NCBI GenBank assembly: GCA_000750105.3
Contig: JPHH03000006.1
Coordinates: 124,001 to 188,000, forward strand
Direction: 5' to 3'
From: Tolypocladium sp. Sup5 PDA-1
Taxonomy: Eukaryota > Ascomycota > Sordariomycetes > Hypocreales > Ophiocordycipitaceae
DNA length: 64,000 bases
Shown here: piece after piece, positions 43,950 through 56,500 of the stretch
Layout: every line of letters starts with the position of its first letter
Position numbering within the stretch: the stretch's first letter is position 1
Notes under the pieces: generated by a model
Seen by the model: the letters and a program-made list of their open reading frames with translations, nothing else
Told to the model about the DNA's origin: nothing
Database searches by the model: none
Made by a program: the position numbers and the translations under genes

Positions 43950-44348
43950 GGCGATGGGAGCTGGGATGGAGCTGGGAGCTGAGATCAACAAGGGTCCAAG
44001 CCTCGAAGTGAGGTGTGGTTGGTGCCGCCTGCAGGTGACGCGGTGGGCCAGGGGACGACGCGTACTCGTACGGATTAATCCGTACTTCGTACGAGTACAT
44101 AAATGCACCCAAGTAACTCGGCTCCCAGCTTATGTAAGTATGACCTCGCCTTGAAGGAGCCACTGAGCCAGCCACACTGCCACACCACCCACCCCCTGAG
44201 CTCAGCGAACGAATGTTGAAGAACATGTCGCTAATTGGGCACATAACCGCGATGCCTTCAGCCTTGGACACGAATGCCATGAGTTGGCGCTCGTAGAATT
44301 GTTCCTTGAGTTGAGGCCAGCGACAGCAGGCTCGCTACGAGTCAAGCG
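43950..44348. other. Divergent promoter, pfa4 / GT90
   Basis: A 399-bp region holding the largest GTAC palindrome of the window (44062-44098). Confidence 0.6.
44062..44098. repeat. Nested palindrome in the pfa4/GT90 promoter
   Basis: TACGGATTAATCCGTA (44069-44084) is a perfect 16-bp palindrome. Outside it, GTACTCGTACG (44062-44072) is the exact reverse complement of CGTACGAGTAC (44088-44098). Confidence 0.92.
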
Positions 44349-47300
44349 ATGGCCCGATATGTGGCGGTCCAGCTCCTGGCCCTGAGGCATGTGTTTCCCG
44401 CGCTTCAGTCGAGTGACTGCTCATTCTAACGTCTTTCCAGCTGTGTTTTGTCGTTTGGCTATATATCTCACTCACTAGAGCGCCATTCTTTGACTGGTAT
44501 GGCCCCAAAAAGCCGGCACCGCTCTCTGATCACACGGTGCTGACACGACGAGCAGAGAGACCACGGTTGTCATCGCTCTTGGTGTTGCTCCTGTCAGGGG
44601 CCATATGCTTTGCTGCCGGCTACTTTTCCAAGTGGCTTCCTGGTGCAGATGGACGGTTCGCGGCCGGCCGACACCACGGCCAAGGCGCATCTTTGTTGGA
44701 CAATACCTCTGATGAGGCGCTGCTCAAGGGCTCTAGCAGCCATCTTCCCAACCGCCCGAGGAGATATTCTCTGCCGGCGCTGGTATGCTGCATCGTATTG
44801 CGGCTGGAGGTCTTCCACCGCGTAAACTACCAGCAGCAATGCGCTAGCCCCGGAATGGAGGTAAGCGGTGCTCCGTTACCATGAGCATGGTGCGCGCCCT
44901 GCTAACGCCAACGCGGCAGTCATTTCTGTGTCTTCTCTTGATAGGCTATGAGATATTCTCGAGTCGGCGGAGATGGGGCGTTCCTATAACGGAGGATGCT
45001 GATGACCCTTGGCGCAGCGTCTTCGACGACCTGCACGACTGGTTCACCGGCCCCCGGGTGACTATGGTCACGATGGTCATGAGCGCAGGTCTGTTCTCGA
45101 CTGGCACGTACTTTTCCGTTGCCCAGATTACGAGGTCCACCTACATCTGCTTTAGTCCCGTCGATAGCCGACCCCAGACGATTCTGTTACAGCTCGCCGG
45201 TCTTGTCCTGGATGCCGCCATCATCATCTTACTTTGGCGAGTTCTTGCGTGGACGAGGACCACGAAGCTGCGGCTACGTATGCTGGGTGGCGTGCTTTTC
45301 CTTTCCTCTGTGGTCGTCGCAATCCTGTGGTTGGGCGGCACTATCCTGAGCGGCACTCGCAGGTTCAACGTTGCCTTTGGATCACTGTACGGATTCGATG
45401 TGCTGGTGGACAGCGTTGCCTTTGCTACACTCGTCGTGTCTTCGGCATTGTGGGTTTGCGAGACATCGCCCATCACACCGGCAGGCGTTGTTACATTTCT
45501 TGCCGGGACATGGAGCTCCAGCATGAATGTGCTTAATCTAGGCGACTGGATGCATATCTCACGCGCCGGCAGCTTGCTGCCGCTTTGGCTCATTGCCTTC
45601 GGAGCCGTCTTGTTCACTTACACCCACGATATTCGATCCATCATCTTTGTTCGGCGTTTCCTCCTGACTCTCCTGTTCATGGTGCTTCTCATAGCGGCCA
45701 CCATAATCACCTTTACCACGCGGCTCGAGAGGTTTGACGAACGCCACCCTATAAACGATCTCATATACGATGCTCAGACCCGGCACGATCGCTGGCTGGT
45801 CGAGGCGACTACGAGCAAGGCTCTTCCGGCGGCGGTCAAGATATACGAAGAACGTCACTCGGGCAGGGCACCTCCCCCCAACTTTGCCGAGTGGTATCAA
45901 GTCGCTTCCGGATCCGTCATCGTCGACGACTTCAGGCAGATGGACAAAGATCTTGCTCCTTTTTGGGGGTTTTCGCCAGCAGACCTGCGAAAAAGGGCAG
46001 ATTCTATGGCTGCTCAGCCCGGTGTGGACGTGATCAAGGTCAGCGGTGGTCAGGTTACCAAAAGCGACGCTGGCGACGACGGCAAAAACCTAGACCTGGG
46101 CGAGTTGGTTGAAATGATCAAGAAGTTCTCTAGACACCTTCCAGACATGGTTTTGCCCATCAACCTCAGCCCGACGCCGCGCATTCTTCCATCCTGGCGA
46201 GACGTTCAGCTGAAGGGACGAGCTGATTTGAGTTCCGTCGTTGATCTCATCTCGAAGAGATCGTCAGGAGACACAAACGAGACGATGCGCACGCTGGAGT
46301 CGAGAGACGGGCAGGATGCTTCCAACGCCCCGGCGTGGGAGCTGACCTGGGCGAGCGACTTCCGCCAGATGCAGATTGATGCATGCCCGCCCGATTCCCG
46401 AATCAGGACGAGTCCGCATTGGAATATTGGCCAGTTTTGTTCAGGGTGTACGAAGGCGCACTCTCGGGGCCAACTCCTGAGCGACTTTGGACAGTCGCTG
46501 GACGTCTGTGACCAGCCAGACCTGAAGTATCTACACGGCTTCTCCATGACCGACCCACGATCACCGCCAATCAGGCAGCTGCTCCCTCTATTTGGCGCGT
46601 CAAAAACGGACGACTTCCGAGACATTCTCATACCGCTACCAAGATCTACGCTGGAAAAGCCTGACGTCTCGTGGCAGTTCTCAAGGAGATACGACAATCT
46701 GTTTTGGAGGGCCTCGGTTGGAGATCACGCAATTAATGAACAGGCGCTGCGTGGAAGCCACAAGTTCCGACTGCTGCATCTCATCAAGAGTCCGAAGCCA
46801 CAGGATCGGGTAACCATGCTTCTCCCAGTCCCTGGAGAAGAGCACCAGTTCAGGCCTGAGAAAGTGTCTGCAGCAGAAGCCAGCAACGCTGTTCCATTTT
46901 CTGCCGGAATCAACGACTACTCGGCTTGCTTGGGGAACAATTGCGACCTCGTCAAGCATGCCTTTGGCACGGAAGCAGATACGGAAGAGGCGCTGGAATA
47001 TCGCTACGTTCTCCTGACTGATGAGGACGACGGTCCGCCGGGGCAGGTGCTGCGGACAATCCGATCAGGCAGCGTCCCGCTCGTCTCGTCGATATTCCGA
47101 ACGTGGTACACGGAAAGACTGGAGCCCTGGCTACACTTTGTGCCCATCGACGTGCGCTATCACGCCCTGCACACGACCTTTTCATACTTTACCGGGACAG
47201 AGAACCGGCCCAAGATTAACGGCAGAGATACGGCGCTCAAGGGCCGTGAAAACGACGCCGAGTGGATCAGCCAGCAAGGACAGCGGTGGGCGGAGAAGGC

Positions 47301-47448
47301 GCTGGCTAAGAAGGACATGGAGATTTACCTATTCCGGCTACTCCTCGAATGGGGGCGGCTGATTGACGACCGTCGAGGTGAGATTGGGTATCGGCAGGTC
47401 CAGGATGGGGAGTTTCAAAACCACGGATGGACGCGAGTCGACAAATAA
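44349..47448 (+). CDS. GT90 (CAP10-like) membrane glycosyltransferase
   Basis: Exons 44349-44412, 44481-44860 and 44920-47448 give about 990 aa. The family transfers xylose or glucose in the Golgi; the cryptococcal Cap10 relatives build capsule. The N-terminal third has a signal anchor (LSSLLVLLLSGAICFAAGYF) and about eight further helices. The lumenal domain follows: FAEWYQVASGSVIVDDFRQM, DLAPFWGFSPADLRKRAD, an extended central region, and the C-terminal signature SGSVPLVSSIFRTWYTERLE, WLHFVPIDVRYHALHTTFSY then AEKALAKKDMEIYLFRLLLE. The last two exons are firm. The first exon is a guess from an in-phase donor at 44413 and acceptor at 44480. The true start could lie elsewhere, since no ATG occurs in frame in exon 2 before the anchor. 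Acceptor sugar unknown. Confidence 0.85.
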
Positions 47449-48160
47449 TAGACGGGTACGGGCTACGGATAGACAGGGACATATCGGGATGGGATGCAAA
47501 CGTGTAATTCTACTTGTACTGGGCATAACACATAACGCGGAGAGCAATGGTATAGAAATTGCAACAGCATGTAGGATCGACGGCCATGGAAGCAGCAAGT
47601 AAGTGGCTTGGTTGCACAGGCTGACGGGATGGTTACAGACAGCGGGCATTAGCAGCAGGTGAGCCTCGGCGGATTGTTGCATGCATGCAGCTACGGATAC
47701 GTCGCCCAGGGTGGCGGCGCTAAGGGGCCAAGCAGCAGTCCGAGGAGTCGGAGGAGCCTAAATGCGAGGTCCAGTGCTTCATCTGAAGATGCACGCACAC
47801 GACGGATGCACGACGCGGCGTGCAGGGGCATGCGGTGGATGTTGAGGATGTTGGGGATGCTGGGGAGGGCATCATCGTGGGCTGGAGCCTCCTGGAGGTG
47901 CTTGGGGCGGATGTGCCCCATGCACGACGACGGCCACCACCACCACGTCCTCCGGTGACCCCCAGGGCAGCGGGCATTGGCACTGCAACCCGAAGCAGCC
48001 GGCGGAGGGCTCGGCCAAATACGACGGTGGGTGCAACGGCGGAGGCGGATGGTGGACGGATGATAGATACCTACCTAGGGTCCGAGAGACGCACCGCACG
48101 CCGGCCTGCCTGGCCTCGGGTCCGAGAATGTTGGGGAAGACTTAGATGAACAGGACCACG

Positions 48161-48188
48161 GCATGGCACGGCATGGCACGGCATGGCA
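48161..48188 (+). repeat. 10-bp tandem repeat
   Basis: GCATGGCACG is repeated 2.8 times in intergenic DNA. Confidence 0.85.
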
Positions 48189-48628
48189 GGGAATCGAGCC
48201 TCGGTGAGGGCCAGGGAGCACGGGTGGCGCGCGTGCGCTCTCGCATGTGTTTAGTAGATGCTGGCGCGTGCGTGTAAGTGTGTGTGAAGGTTAGGGTGCG
48301 TGTCTGCGTCAGGGACTCGGGGTGCGTCAACGAGCTGAACCAAAGGACCAAACCCAACCCGCCGAACAATATCTGTGGGGTAATTATTAATGATTAAATA
48401 CTAGCAGTCGGGTGAGCAAGGGGACGGGCGCGGGGGGGGGAGGGGGGAGGCGCGAGATGCGTTCATCGGACGGGCCCTACCGACCGCAGATGATGTGCTT
48501 TGGGTCTGACTTGCATACGAGAGCTTCACCGAGGCGGGATGGGATGGCTTTGCGCGAGGAGGACAACCAGCGCCCAGCGCCCAGCGCCCAGTGGGTGGAG
48601 GGATAAAAGACGAGGGGACTACCTAACT

Positions 48629-48644
48629 TACGGACTAGTCCGTA
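48629..48644. repeat. Perfect 16-bp palindrome
   Basis: TACGGACTAGTCCGTA equals its own reverse complement. Member of the TCCGTA/TACGGA family. Confidence 0.95.
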
Positions 48645-49478
48645 GGGGTTGGGCAGCATGGGGCTGGCGGGCTTGCATGAGGGCGCGCGAGGAGGTTTTG
48701 ATGGCCTCCTCCGAACATGTCCGGGGGGTGGTGGTGTGAGGTGTGAGGCGTGAGGTGGTTGAGAGGGATCTTTACTCGTAGGCGGGATTTGCGGTGGAGG
48801 GAGGTGAGATGCAGCACATGTCTTGGCCGCTGCTCTGTTGATGCTGACAGAAATGCACCGTCCTCTTCTACCCGGTCCTTGGCCCAGCTTGAGCAACAAC
48901 ACGTACCTATGAGTAGGTAATTATACCTTACTCTGTACGGACGACCACACAGGGGGCGTCCTTCTCGTCTGACAGTGTCCATTGGCCCTGCGCGGTATTA
49001 GCGCTGCAACCGTGCTGCATCTAGAAGCCCCCGGGCTGCCTTACCTTGGGCACAGGCATGATGCCGTCATCTCGCGCATCAGAATCTTATCCGTGCCTAG
49101 GCAGTCGAGCCTTGAAACTCGTTGGCCTGCTCCACGTGAGGCGGCGTGTGGCCTCCCCGAGGTCTGTCCGTCTCCCGTTGCGGTTTCTCCTGCGTCGTCG
49201 TCGGCGCTTTTGCCGCGTGTAATACAATGAATGCTTCGGGCCTGTCCAGCCCCTGTCGGTTCGCTTGCCAGGAAGGGGCTGCATTCTCACGGCCCTTCAC
49301 CTTGTGCTACCTAGGCATCTCGCGGGCTGCTGTTCATTACCGACGACATGCCACATGCAGACAGAGGTGCTACCCTGCAGCGCTGGTAATGCAGCAGATC
49401 CCGACCGAACCCGGTCGGCACAGCCGTGGACGGATCATGGATGCCCACCTGAGGTGGCCTGCGACTCCGTGGGGATTT

Positions 49479-49492
49479 AGTCCGTACGGACT
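49479..49492. repeat. Perfect 14-bp palindrome
   Basis: AGTCCGTACGGACT equals its own reverse complement. Member of the TCCGTAC family. Confidence 0.95.
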
Positions 49493-50861
49493 GGATATTT
49501 CGCAATTCGCCCGAGCATCTTGCTCGGACAGGCTGTCAATTACTGCCGCTGCTGTCACCTGCAGAGCATTGGCTGCCTGTGCGAGGTGACGATATCACTA
49601 CCCGCGAGTACGAGTACAACCGCAAGACCGCTACTATCCTCCACTGACCGCCCGCTGGATTTGGGCGACCGATGAGCCCAGGGCAAACGACAGTACGACC
49701 CCGGGCCCCCTCCGACCCTTGACCTGGTCCGATCTGCTGGGTTCCATTCCCCCGTCGCCCCCCCCCCCCAATATCCAGGCCCTGGCCAGCGCGCACCAAT
49801 AGGCTCCGGGCTGCGCGGTTGCTGCAGCGCACGTCGTCTCTTGGGGTCATTGGACGCCTGTTGCAGTTCCAATTCCTTGTGAGAGCTCGGAGCGTCCCCC
49901 GATGCAGCTGTGGGTGGACGACGGCGACGGGTGTGCCCCTCAGTCGCGGGTCGAGTGCAGGTTCCAGAGTGTCACAAGAAAAAAACCTCGATGCAGTCCC
50001 CCACGTTTCCGTTTGCTCTTTTGCACCGCACCTCCGACCCGGGTCGACTCGACTGACTGGCCTCGCGATCGCCTCCATCTGTCTGCTGCGGCGGCCACTG
50101 GTCGGTCTCGGTCTCGGTCTCGTGTGAGAAGACGGCGCGGGCTGGTCTCTCCCTTGGATCGCATCCTTGAGCCAAGTCACCCCAGGTACCCGAACCGTAC
50201 CCCTCCTCCTCGGCTGCAGCCCGCAATTCTCGCCGGCCGTCTGCCTGCCTGCCCCTCCTTGGCCAAGGTACCTCCAGCTGCTCGCACGCGCGCGCGCTTG
50301 GCGGGGTCGCTCCCGGTTCCTCGCTTCCTTCACCTGCCAGCGGCACCGCGCGAGACGCACAGCGGCGGCAAATAAAACGTCAGCTTCACGGCGCTGACCT
50401 GGCCCTGACCTTGCGGATTCGCACACCTGGACGCTTCCTCTGACCGAAATTCTGGCCTCGATATTCCGTCTGGCGCCCAACCGCGGCCGTCGGCCCGTGA
50501 TGCGCGGCGCAGAGACACACAGAGCACACACACATATACCTCATCGTGTAGGCGCCCCCCCCTCGGGCCCTCCCCCGACAGACACGGAGGCTCAGCCGTC
50601 TGCGCATTTCCGAGCCCGACAGGGTTGACCTGTCCACGCCCACCGTCTATTCCCCAAGCTACGTCTGGACTGCTTCGTGCCTTGCCTGGCCTTGCCTTGG
50701 TCCACGAGGCTCCGGCCCAATTCCGACCAGCGCGCGCCGCTCTCTTCCCCAGGACGCCGCTCCTCTTCCCCCCCCGTCCGTTCAGTCATTCCCCGTACGC
50801 CCGCCGCTGCCGATGATGCGCTCCTGACTGCGTCCGGGAGCTCTCGTTTCGTTGCGCAGCC

Positions 50862-52851
50862 ATGGACCCCGTCCACAGCTTGGCTGACGCCGCCTCAGCC
50901 CCGGCCTCGGTCCCGGCCCCGGCTCCAGCTTATGAAGAGGCTCGCTCCTCGACAGACGCTCCGGCTCCGGCCCCGGCTCCGGTCCACGCTGCCCACGGCC
51001 ACGGCCACGGCCACGGTCATGGTCACGGCCAAGGCCAAGCTCAAGATCCGTCCGGCCTGGCTTCCTCCCTCTCGCCGGCCCTGTCCCCCGCCTCCATCCC
51101 CCGGCCGCACGACGACACGCCGTCCCGGCCCCCGATGTACTCTCCCTCCCTCGCCAACCCGTCATCGCCTCCGCCGCGCAAGGACACCACCTCATCCATC
51201 TCGACCCAGGCCACCACGGCCACCCTGGCCTCCACGGAGACAAACAACACATCGTACAGTGCCGACACCTCCCCCAGCCTGCACCAGTCCATTTTCTCCG
51301 TCAAGGATGGGGCCGACGTCTCTAACACCCGCCGCACCAGCAGGAGACGTACCGGGCCTCTTTCCCAGCAGTCCAGGGAGAGGGCTGCCTTGATAAGGAA
51401 GCTGGGCGCATGCGCTGATTGCCGCCGCAGGAGAGTTGCTGTAAGTCGCTGCCCCGTGGCTCTGGCCCCGTCTGTTCTACGAACCGCCCTTCTACCTCGC
51501 CTTGCGCAACACCAATCATGCTGACGTGGTCACCCTCCGCCGTCCAGTGCCACCCGAGCCACCACAACTTGACGTGGGAGGACCTGGTCACCAAGTTCCA
51601 CAGGTCCCACAGCCCAAGCATCCAGGACATCGCCCCCTCTCTCGCCGGTGGCCGCGCCCTGAGTCCTGCGGCATCACTCTCCGCTGCCCAACCAGCCTTC
51701 ATGCACGACCCCCAGGAGATGGACATTGACTCGGTCACGCCCACCCATCATCAACCGGGCAGGCCTCCTCTCAGCGAGACCCGAATCCGCACCCCTCTGC
51801 CGTCTGGCCCTCGGCTCGAAAAGTCCCTGTCTCTGCCAGGAATCGAGAGTCTCAAGAACGAACTGCAGAACAATGTCCCAAGGATGCTGTCGACCTCGAA
51901 TCGCGGCCGTTACAACGCTGTCCAGGCTCTCCTGTTGTTCTGGCAGGACGACGACGACGTGGCCATTGTGCACGGCGCAGTCAAAGAACTGGCAGACGTC
52001 TTTGACAAATACTACCACTATACGTTTCAGATCCAAACCATTCCATCCTCCTCCGATGGCTGTAAAAGCTCGTGGAGATGGCTGTCGCGACAGCTCAACG
52101 AATTTGCTGAAGATCGCGATCAGCGTGACGTTTTGAAGATTGTCTACTACGCGGGACACACCTACCTCGATGGCAATAGGGAGATGATTCTGGCCAGGTA
52201 TGTACAAGCACCGCCTACGTCTTGCCGGGCCCCGAGACGTGGCACTGACAAGACGGCAGCTCGAGAGACAACACCAAGGCTTCCACGATAAGATGGAACG
52301 GTATCCAGCAGATCTTGGAGGAAGCTTGCTCCGACACGCTCATCATCATGGATGCTGCATATTACCCATCTTCGCGAATGGTTCGACAAAAGGGCGTCCT
52401 GGAGCTCATCGCCGCCTCCGTGTCAGAGGAACACGTATCCGTCCTCGACCGCTGCGCCTTCACCCGAGCTCTAGTAGAGGTCCTGCGGACTCGAGCAACG
52501 CGGTCGAATCCCCTTTCCGCCGTTGAACTCCACTCCATCCTCCTGGCAACGTATCCAAAGATGATTCAGGATCGGAACCCCGAGAAGGAGACCATTACGA
52601 GCTTCCCCGCTCCATTGCACACCATGATGTCGGGCAACTCGAGGCTCCCGTCCGTCTTCCTCTCTCCCGTCTACCAAAACAGTCCTCTGCGCAACAGTTT
52701 CTCGTTCGAGAATAGTCCGCAGCTGCACCTCTCCATCAAGCTTCATGATGATAATGTCGACATCGATAGCTGGAATGAGTGGCTGCGTCTGATGCCGGAC
52801 GGCATAAAAGACGTCAAGGTGGACGGCCCGTTCCGGACCTCGTTCAGGTAG
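50862..52851 (+). CDS. Caspase-like pseudoenzyme with N-terminal zinc-type motif
   Basis: Exons 50862-51440, 51548-52197 and 52260-52851 give 606 aa, all in phase. Residues 1-180 are Pro/Ala/Ser-rich and disordered, with a His-Gly repeat near residue 47. Then a GAL4-like half motif, C184-x2-C187-R4-x2-C194, is followed by HPSHH. It spans the first splice and lacks the second cysteine triad. The C-terminal half matches the caspase-like p20 layout of fungal C14-type proteins: a helix region, then DVLKIVYYAGHTYLD with the His (397) kept. Next come IRWNGIQQILEEACSDTLII and M440-D-A-A-Y, where active relatives have LDCC. The catalytic Cys position is therefore Ala. The last 90 residues form a beta-rich region. 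The caspase assignment rests on motif order and is inference, but the pattern is distinctive. Confidence 0.78.
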
Positions 52852-53562
52852 CATACGGTCGCGCGATGTCTGGCACGCCATTTACGCCCGTGTTTGTCCT
52901 TTGCATAGCCTTGCGGCGGCGCAGATACCAAAAGTCATTACCAAGTGTACGGCAGATGGTTGTTCGTTTCTTCGTTTCATATTGTCTTCCAGACCCTGGG
53001 AGCTCCATTTACATTACGATGGCCTGCGCTCATGCGAGGACGAGTCCATGAATCATTGCACATGGAATGAGTACAGAGAGGCGGTTGGGATAGACGCCAG
53101 CCGCAGACGAGTCAATGTTTCAGTGGTTTAGAAGTGGGAGGATGCATGTCACAAGTCGAGGCTGCCGTGCAGTGCACCAGGCCATGGTCTTGTCGTTTCC
53201 TTGTCGAGGCTGGCTTTCTGTATATATTTCGCTGTCATTTCATTTTCCAACAATATGCGACGAGGCACAAATTCCTTGGACTACATTCGGGACAATTAAA
53301 CGCGGTGACGTTGGAGCGATCGTCGGGGAGTATGAAGTGATGAGTGGATGAGTTGACGTCAAGAGGTACAGGTACATGGAAGGTGGGCCCAGACGGTTGC
53401 CGAGCAACGGCCAGCAAACACGCTTCGCCCACAACAAAACCCCGTCTGGGCGTGTCCACCCCGACCTCTTGACCAACACTCATCGGTGCACGATGTAAAC
53501 TCTGCCTTCTTGCCTTCTTCTGTTCCAACTAACCATACCCACTGCACAGCAAACACTTCGGC
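52852..53562. other. Intergenic
   Basis: 3' flank of the caspase-like gene and promoter of the BRCT gene. No feature is recognised. Confidence 0.55.
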
Positions 53563-56500
53563 ATGGAGTCGCCGCCAAAGCGAATGACCCGTGCGCGGGC
53601 AGCGGCCAAGGCCAGCGAATCCGCCGTCAAAACGACCAAGATTGTCACCGCCGCGGCCAAAGCGAGGACGGCAGGAACCGCCACTGGGAGCACAAAAAGC
53701 ACAGCCGCCAAGCGAAAGACGAGAGCGGATGAGAACGAGCACGACGATGACCACCAAGACACGGCCGCCCGACGCGCCCCGAGGGGACGGCCTAGGAAGG
53801 TCACTCAACCCGAAGAGGAGGCCGCCGCACCAGCACCAGCACCAGCGAAGCCAACACGCGGCCGGCCAGCAAAGAAGCCAGCCGTCGAACCATCAAAGGA
53901 AGAGGAGCCTGCTGCGCCGGCGAAGCCCCGCGGCCGGCCCAGGAAGGTCACTGCCCCAGAGGCACAAGAGACGGCACCAGAGCCGGCCAAGAAGACGACA
54001 CGTAGCCGAGCAACAACCGCCACAAAGCCCAGCACAGCCGCGACCAAGCCAGCTGCGAAGAAGACCGTCAAGTTCCAGGAGCCAGACAAGGAGAACATTC
54101 AGCCCGAGCCAAAGGCCACGGAGCCCGCCACAGTTGGGCTCCGTGGCCGCCCCGCCCGCCGCGGAGGAGCCACTGCCGCTCGCACCACGAAGACGGCTGC
54201 GAAGACTTCCGACGACGGCCAGAAGAAGCCTTTGAGCCCTAAGAAGGTGACGCAGATGCCGGTGTCTCGCGACGACGACAGCTCCGAGGACGAGCTCGCC
54301 ATGGAAAAGGTCAAGACGCCGGTCAAGCACATGATGAAGAGCCCGATTAAGCCGCCGGCGAATGTCATTGCCAGCGCCAAGAAGCCGGAATTTGCAAACG
54401 ACGGGGCAGACCCGACCACGGTAAATACTGCAGCGCTGAATGCTCCAGCTCTTGGGGCCTCATCTCTGGGGTCGCCCCCCAGGCGGCCTCCTGCTTCTCC
54501 GCTCAAGGACTCAATGAAATCGCCAGCCAAGAGAATGGGCGCCGTGCCGCTGCCGGGATCTACGATCAAGCCTTCAGCCTACAACGCCGAGCACCCTGGT
54601 CAGACGCCTTCCTTCAAGACGTCGCTTCTGCAGTCTGCTGCGAAGAGGCCCCAGTCTCCAATCAAGGGACTGAACTTCCCTCCGGCCTCTGCAAGCAAAC
54701 CACACCAAACCCAGTCGGCTATGAAAAAGACCATGCTTCAGTCGCCGGCAAAGCGATCAATGCCGGGCTTCAAGCCGTTGACCGACCCGCGGCCTCGCGA
54801 CGCCTCGTCCCTGGAAGACTCGCCCAGAATGCAACCCCTCGTTATGGCAACTCCAACTCCATCGCGTGCCAGCCGACCATCGCAGAAGCTGATGGCGGAG
54901 GAACAGATCGACGAGGATTTGGATGAAGACGAGCTTTTCAGTGACCCCATTGAGAAACCCCAGTTCTCTGGACGCCTGTCTGCTGTGCTGCCTCGCCATG
55001 CGGACCCCATTTTGAACGAGGACATGGCCGTTGTCGACGAGGAGGACGAAGGCCTTCAGCTTGTGGAGCAAGCGCTTGAGGCCGCCGAGGCGATGGAACC
55101 AGCTGAACAGGCTCAGGAGGAGCTGCTCCCAGCCCTTGAGCAACCCATTTTGGAGCCAGTCTGCCCCATGGAAGAAATTGATGACCCCATGGCTCTGGAC
55201 GAAGTAGCTGCTAAGATGGAAGAGTCGGGTGAACTGCCACCCCGCGATTCGGAAGCTCTGCCCGAGCAGCTGGCCGAGCCTGGAAACCCCATGTACCAGC
55301 TGCGACAGAAGGACATGGACCCCTGCCACGATCTGGAATCGGATTCCGAGGACGAGGGACCCTCTCCCGTCAAGCACATGCCGCCTACACCTTCACGATC
55401 TTCGAAGGCCTCTTGGGCCTCACGCAGGTCCACCATCGGACTTACGTCTCTGGCTGAGCAATTCGGCTCTTGGTCAGCGGCTAGCCCCGTCAAGGCCCGG
55501 GCCGGTGTTGGTGCCGATCCCGAGGCCGACAACGAGCAACAGGAGCCAGCTGAGGCCCTTCAAGCCGAAGAGTCGCCCATGAAGAGCACCTTCTTTGAAG
55601 ACGAAATGTTGGTTCACGTGGACCCCGTCTCCGAAGAGAAGGAGCCCATCTCGGAGACCTCAGTCGAGCCCGAACTAGACGAACCATCCCTGGACGACAT
55701 CATGGTTACTGATGAAGACGTCGCTCTTGCTCAAGAGGCAAATGACATGTCGGCCCTGGAGCCTCAAGAGGTCGACGAGGTTGTTAATGGCCGGTCATTC
55801 GACGATGGCCTGTCCGAAGCCAGCCAGGAATACGGAGACGAGAACCAGATGCCAATCGATCCGGCCATGACAGATCAACACATGGTGCCAGTGACTCCTG
55901 TTCGACCCATGCAGCAGAAGGCATTCTTCACGACCACCAAGGTGCCTCTGAAGCCTGCAGATGACTCGACTCCAAGCCCGCTGAAGAAGCGCAGCTTCAG
56001 CGCCTCACGCATTGGCTCCAAGCGTCCTGGTACCTTGCCAAGAAGCGCAACCGTCATCTCGTACTCGCCCGTCAAGGAGAAGGGAAAGAGCTCTGCCGCC
56101 CCCGTGACGCCGTCAAGGACGGACATGTGGTCCACTATGGGCACCCCAGCTCGGACTCCTCGTCGCGATCTGGACCCCGCTCTGCTTCGAGGTGCCATTG
56201 TTTTCGTGGATGTCCACACTACCGAAGGTGCGGATGCTAGCGGTATCTTTGTCGAGCTGCTGAACCAGATGGGTGCCCGTTGCGTCAAGACTTGGCACTG
56301 GAACCCGAGCAGCCCTGTCACTAGCGACATGTCTTCGAACAAGGTTGGGATAACTCATGTCGTCTACAAGGACGGCGGCAAGCGTACCTTGGAAAAGGTC
56401 CGAGAGGCCAACGGTCTCGTCCACTGCGTCGGGGTCAGCTGGGTGCTTGAGTAAGTTTGAGTACATGCCTTGCAATTCCATCCCACCACAGTAGCTAACA

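Larger units (their letters stand above)
47449..50861. other. Gene-poor 3.4-kb stretch
   Basis: No supported gene. It holds tandem GCATGGCACG copies at 48161-48188, a perfect palindrome at 48629-48644, another at 49479-49492, a 12-C run at 49758-49769, and a long pyrimidine-rich leader from about 50190 onward. A 331-codon minus-strand ORF (49536-50531) is Arg/Gly-rich from base composition. Confidence 0.5.

Noticed and set aside
49536..50531. 331-codon minus-strand ORF in the 3.4-kb gap
   Set aside because: Arg/Gly-rich, GC-driven, no domain and no start context; it overlaps the probable leader of the caspase-like gene.
50677..51393. 238-codon Arg/Pro/Thr-rich ORF
   Set aside because: Overlaps exon 1 of the caspase-like gene in another frame.
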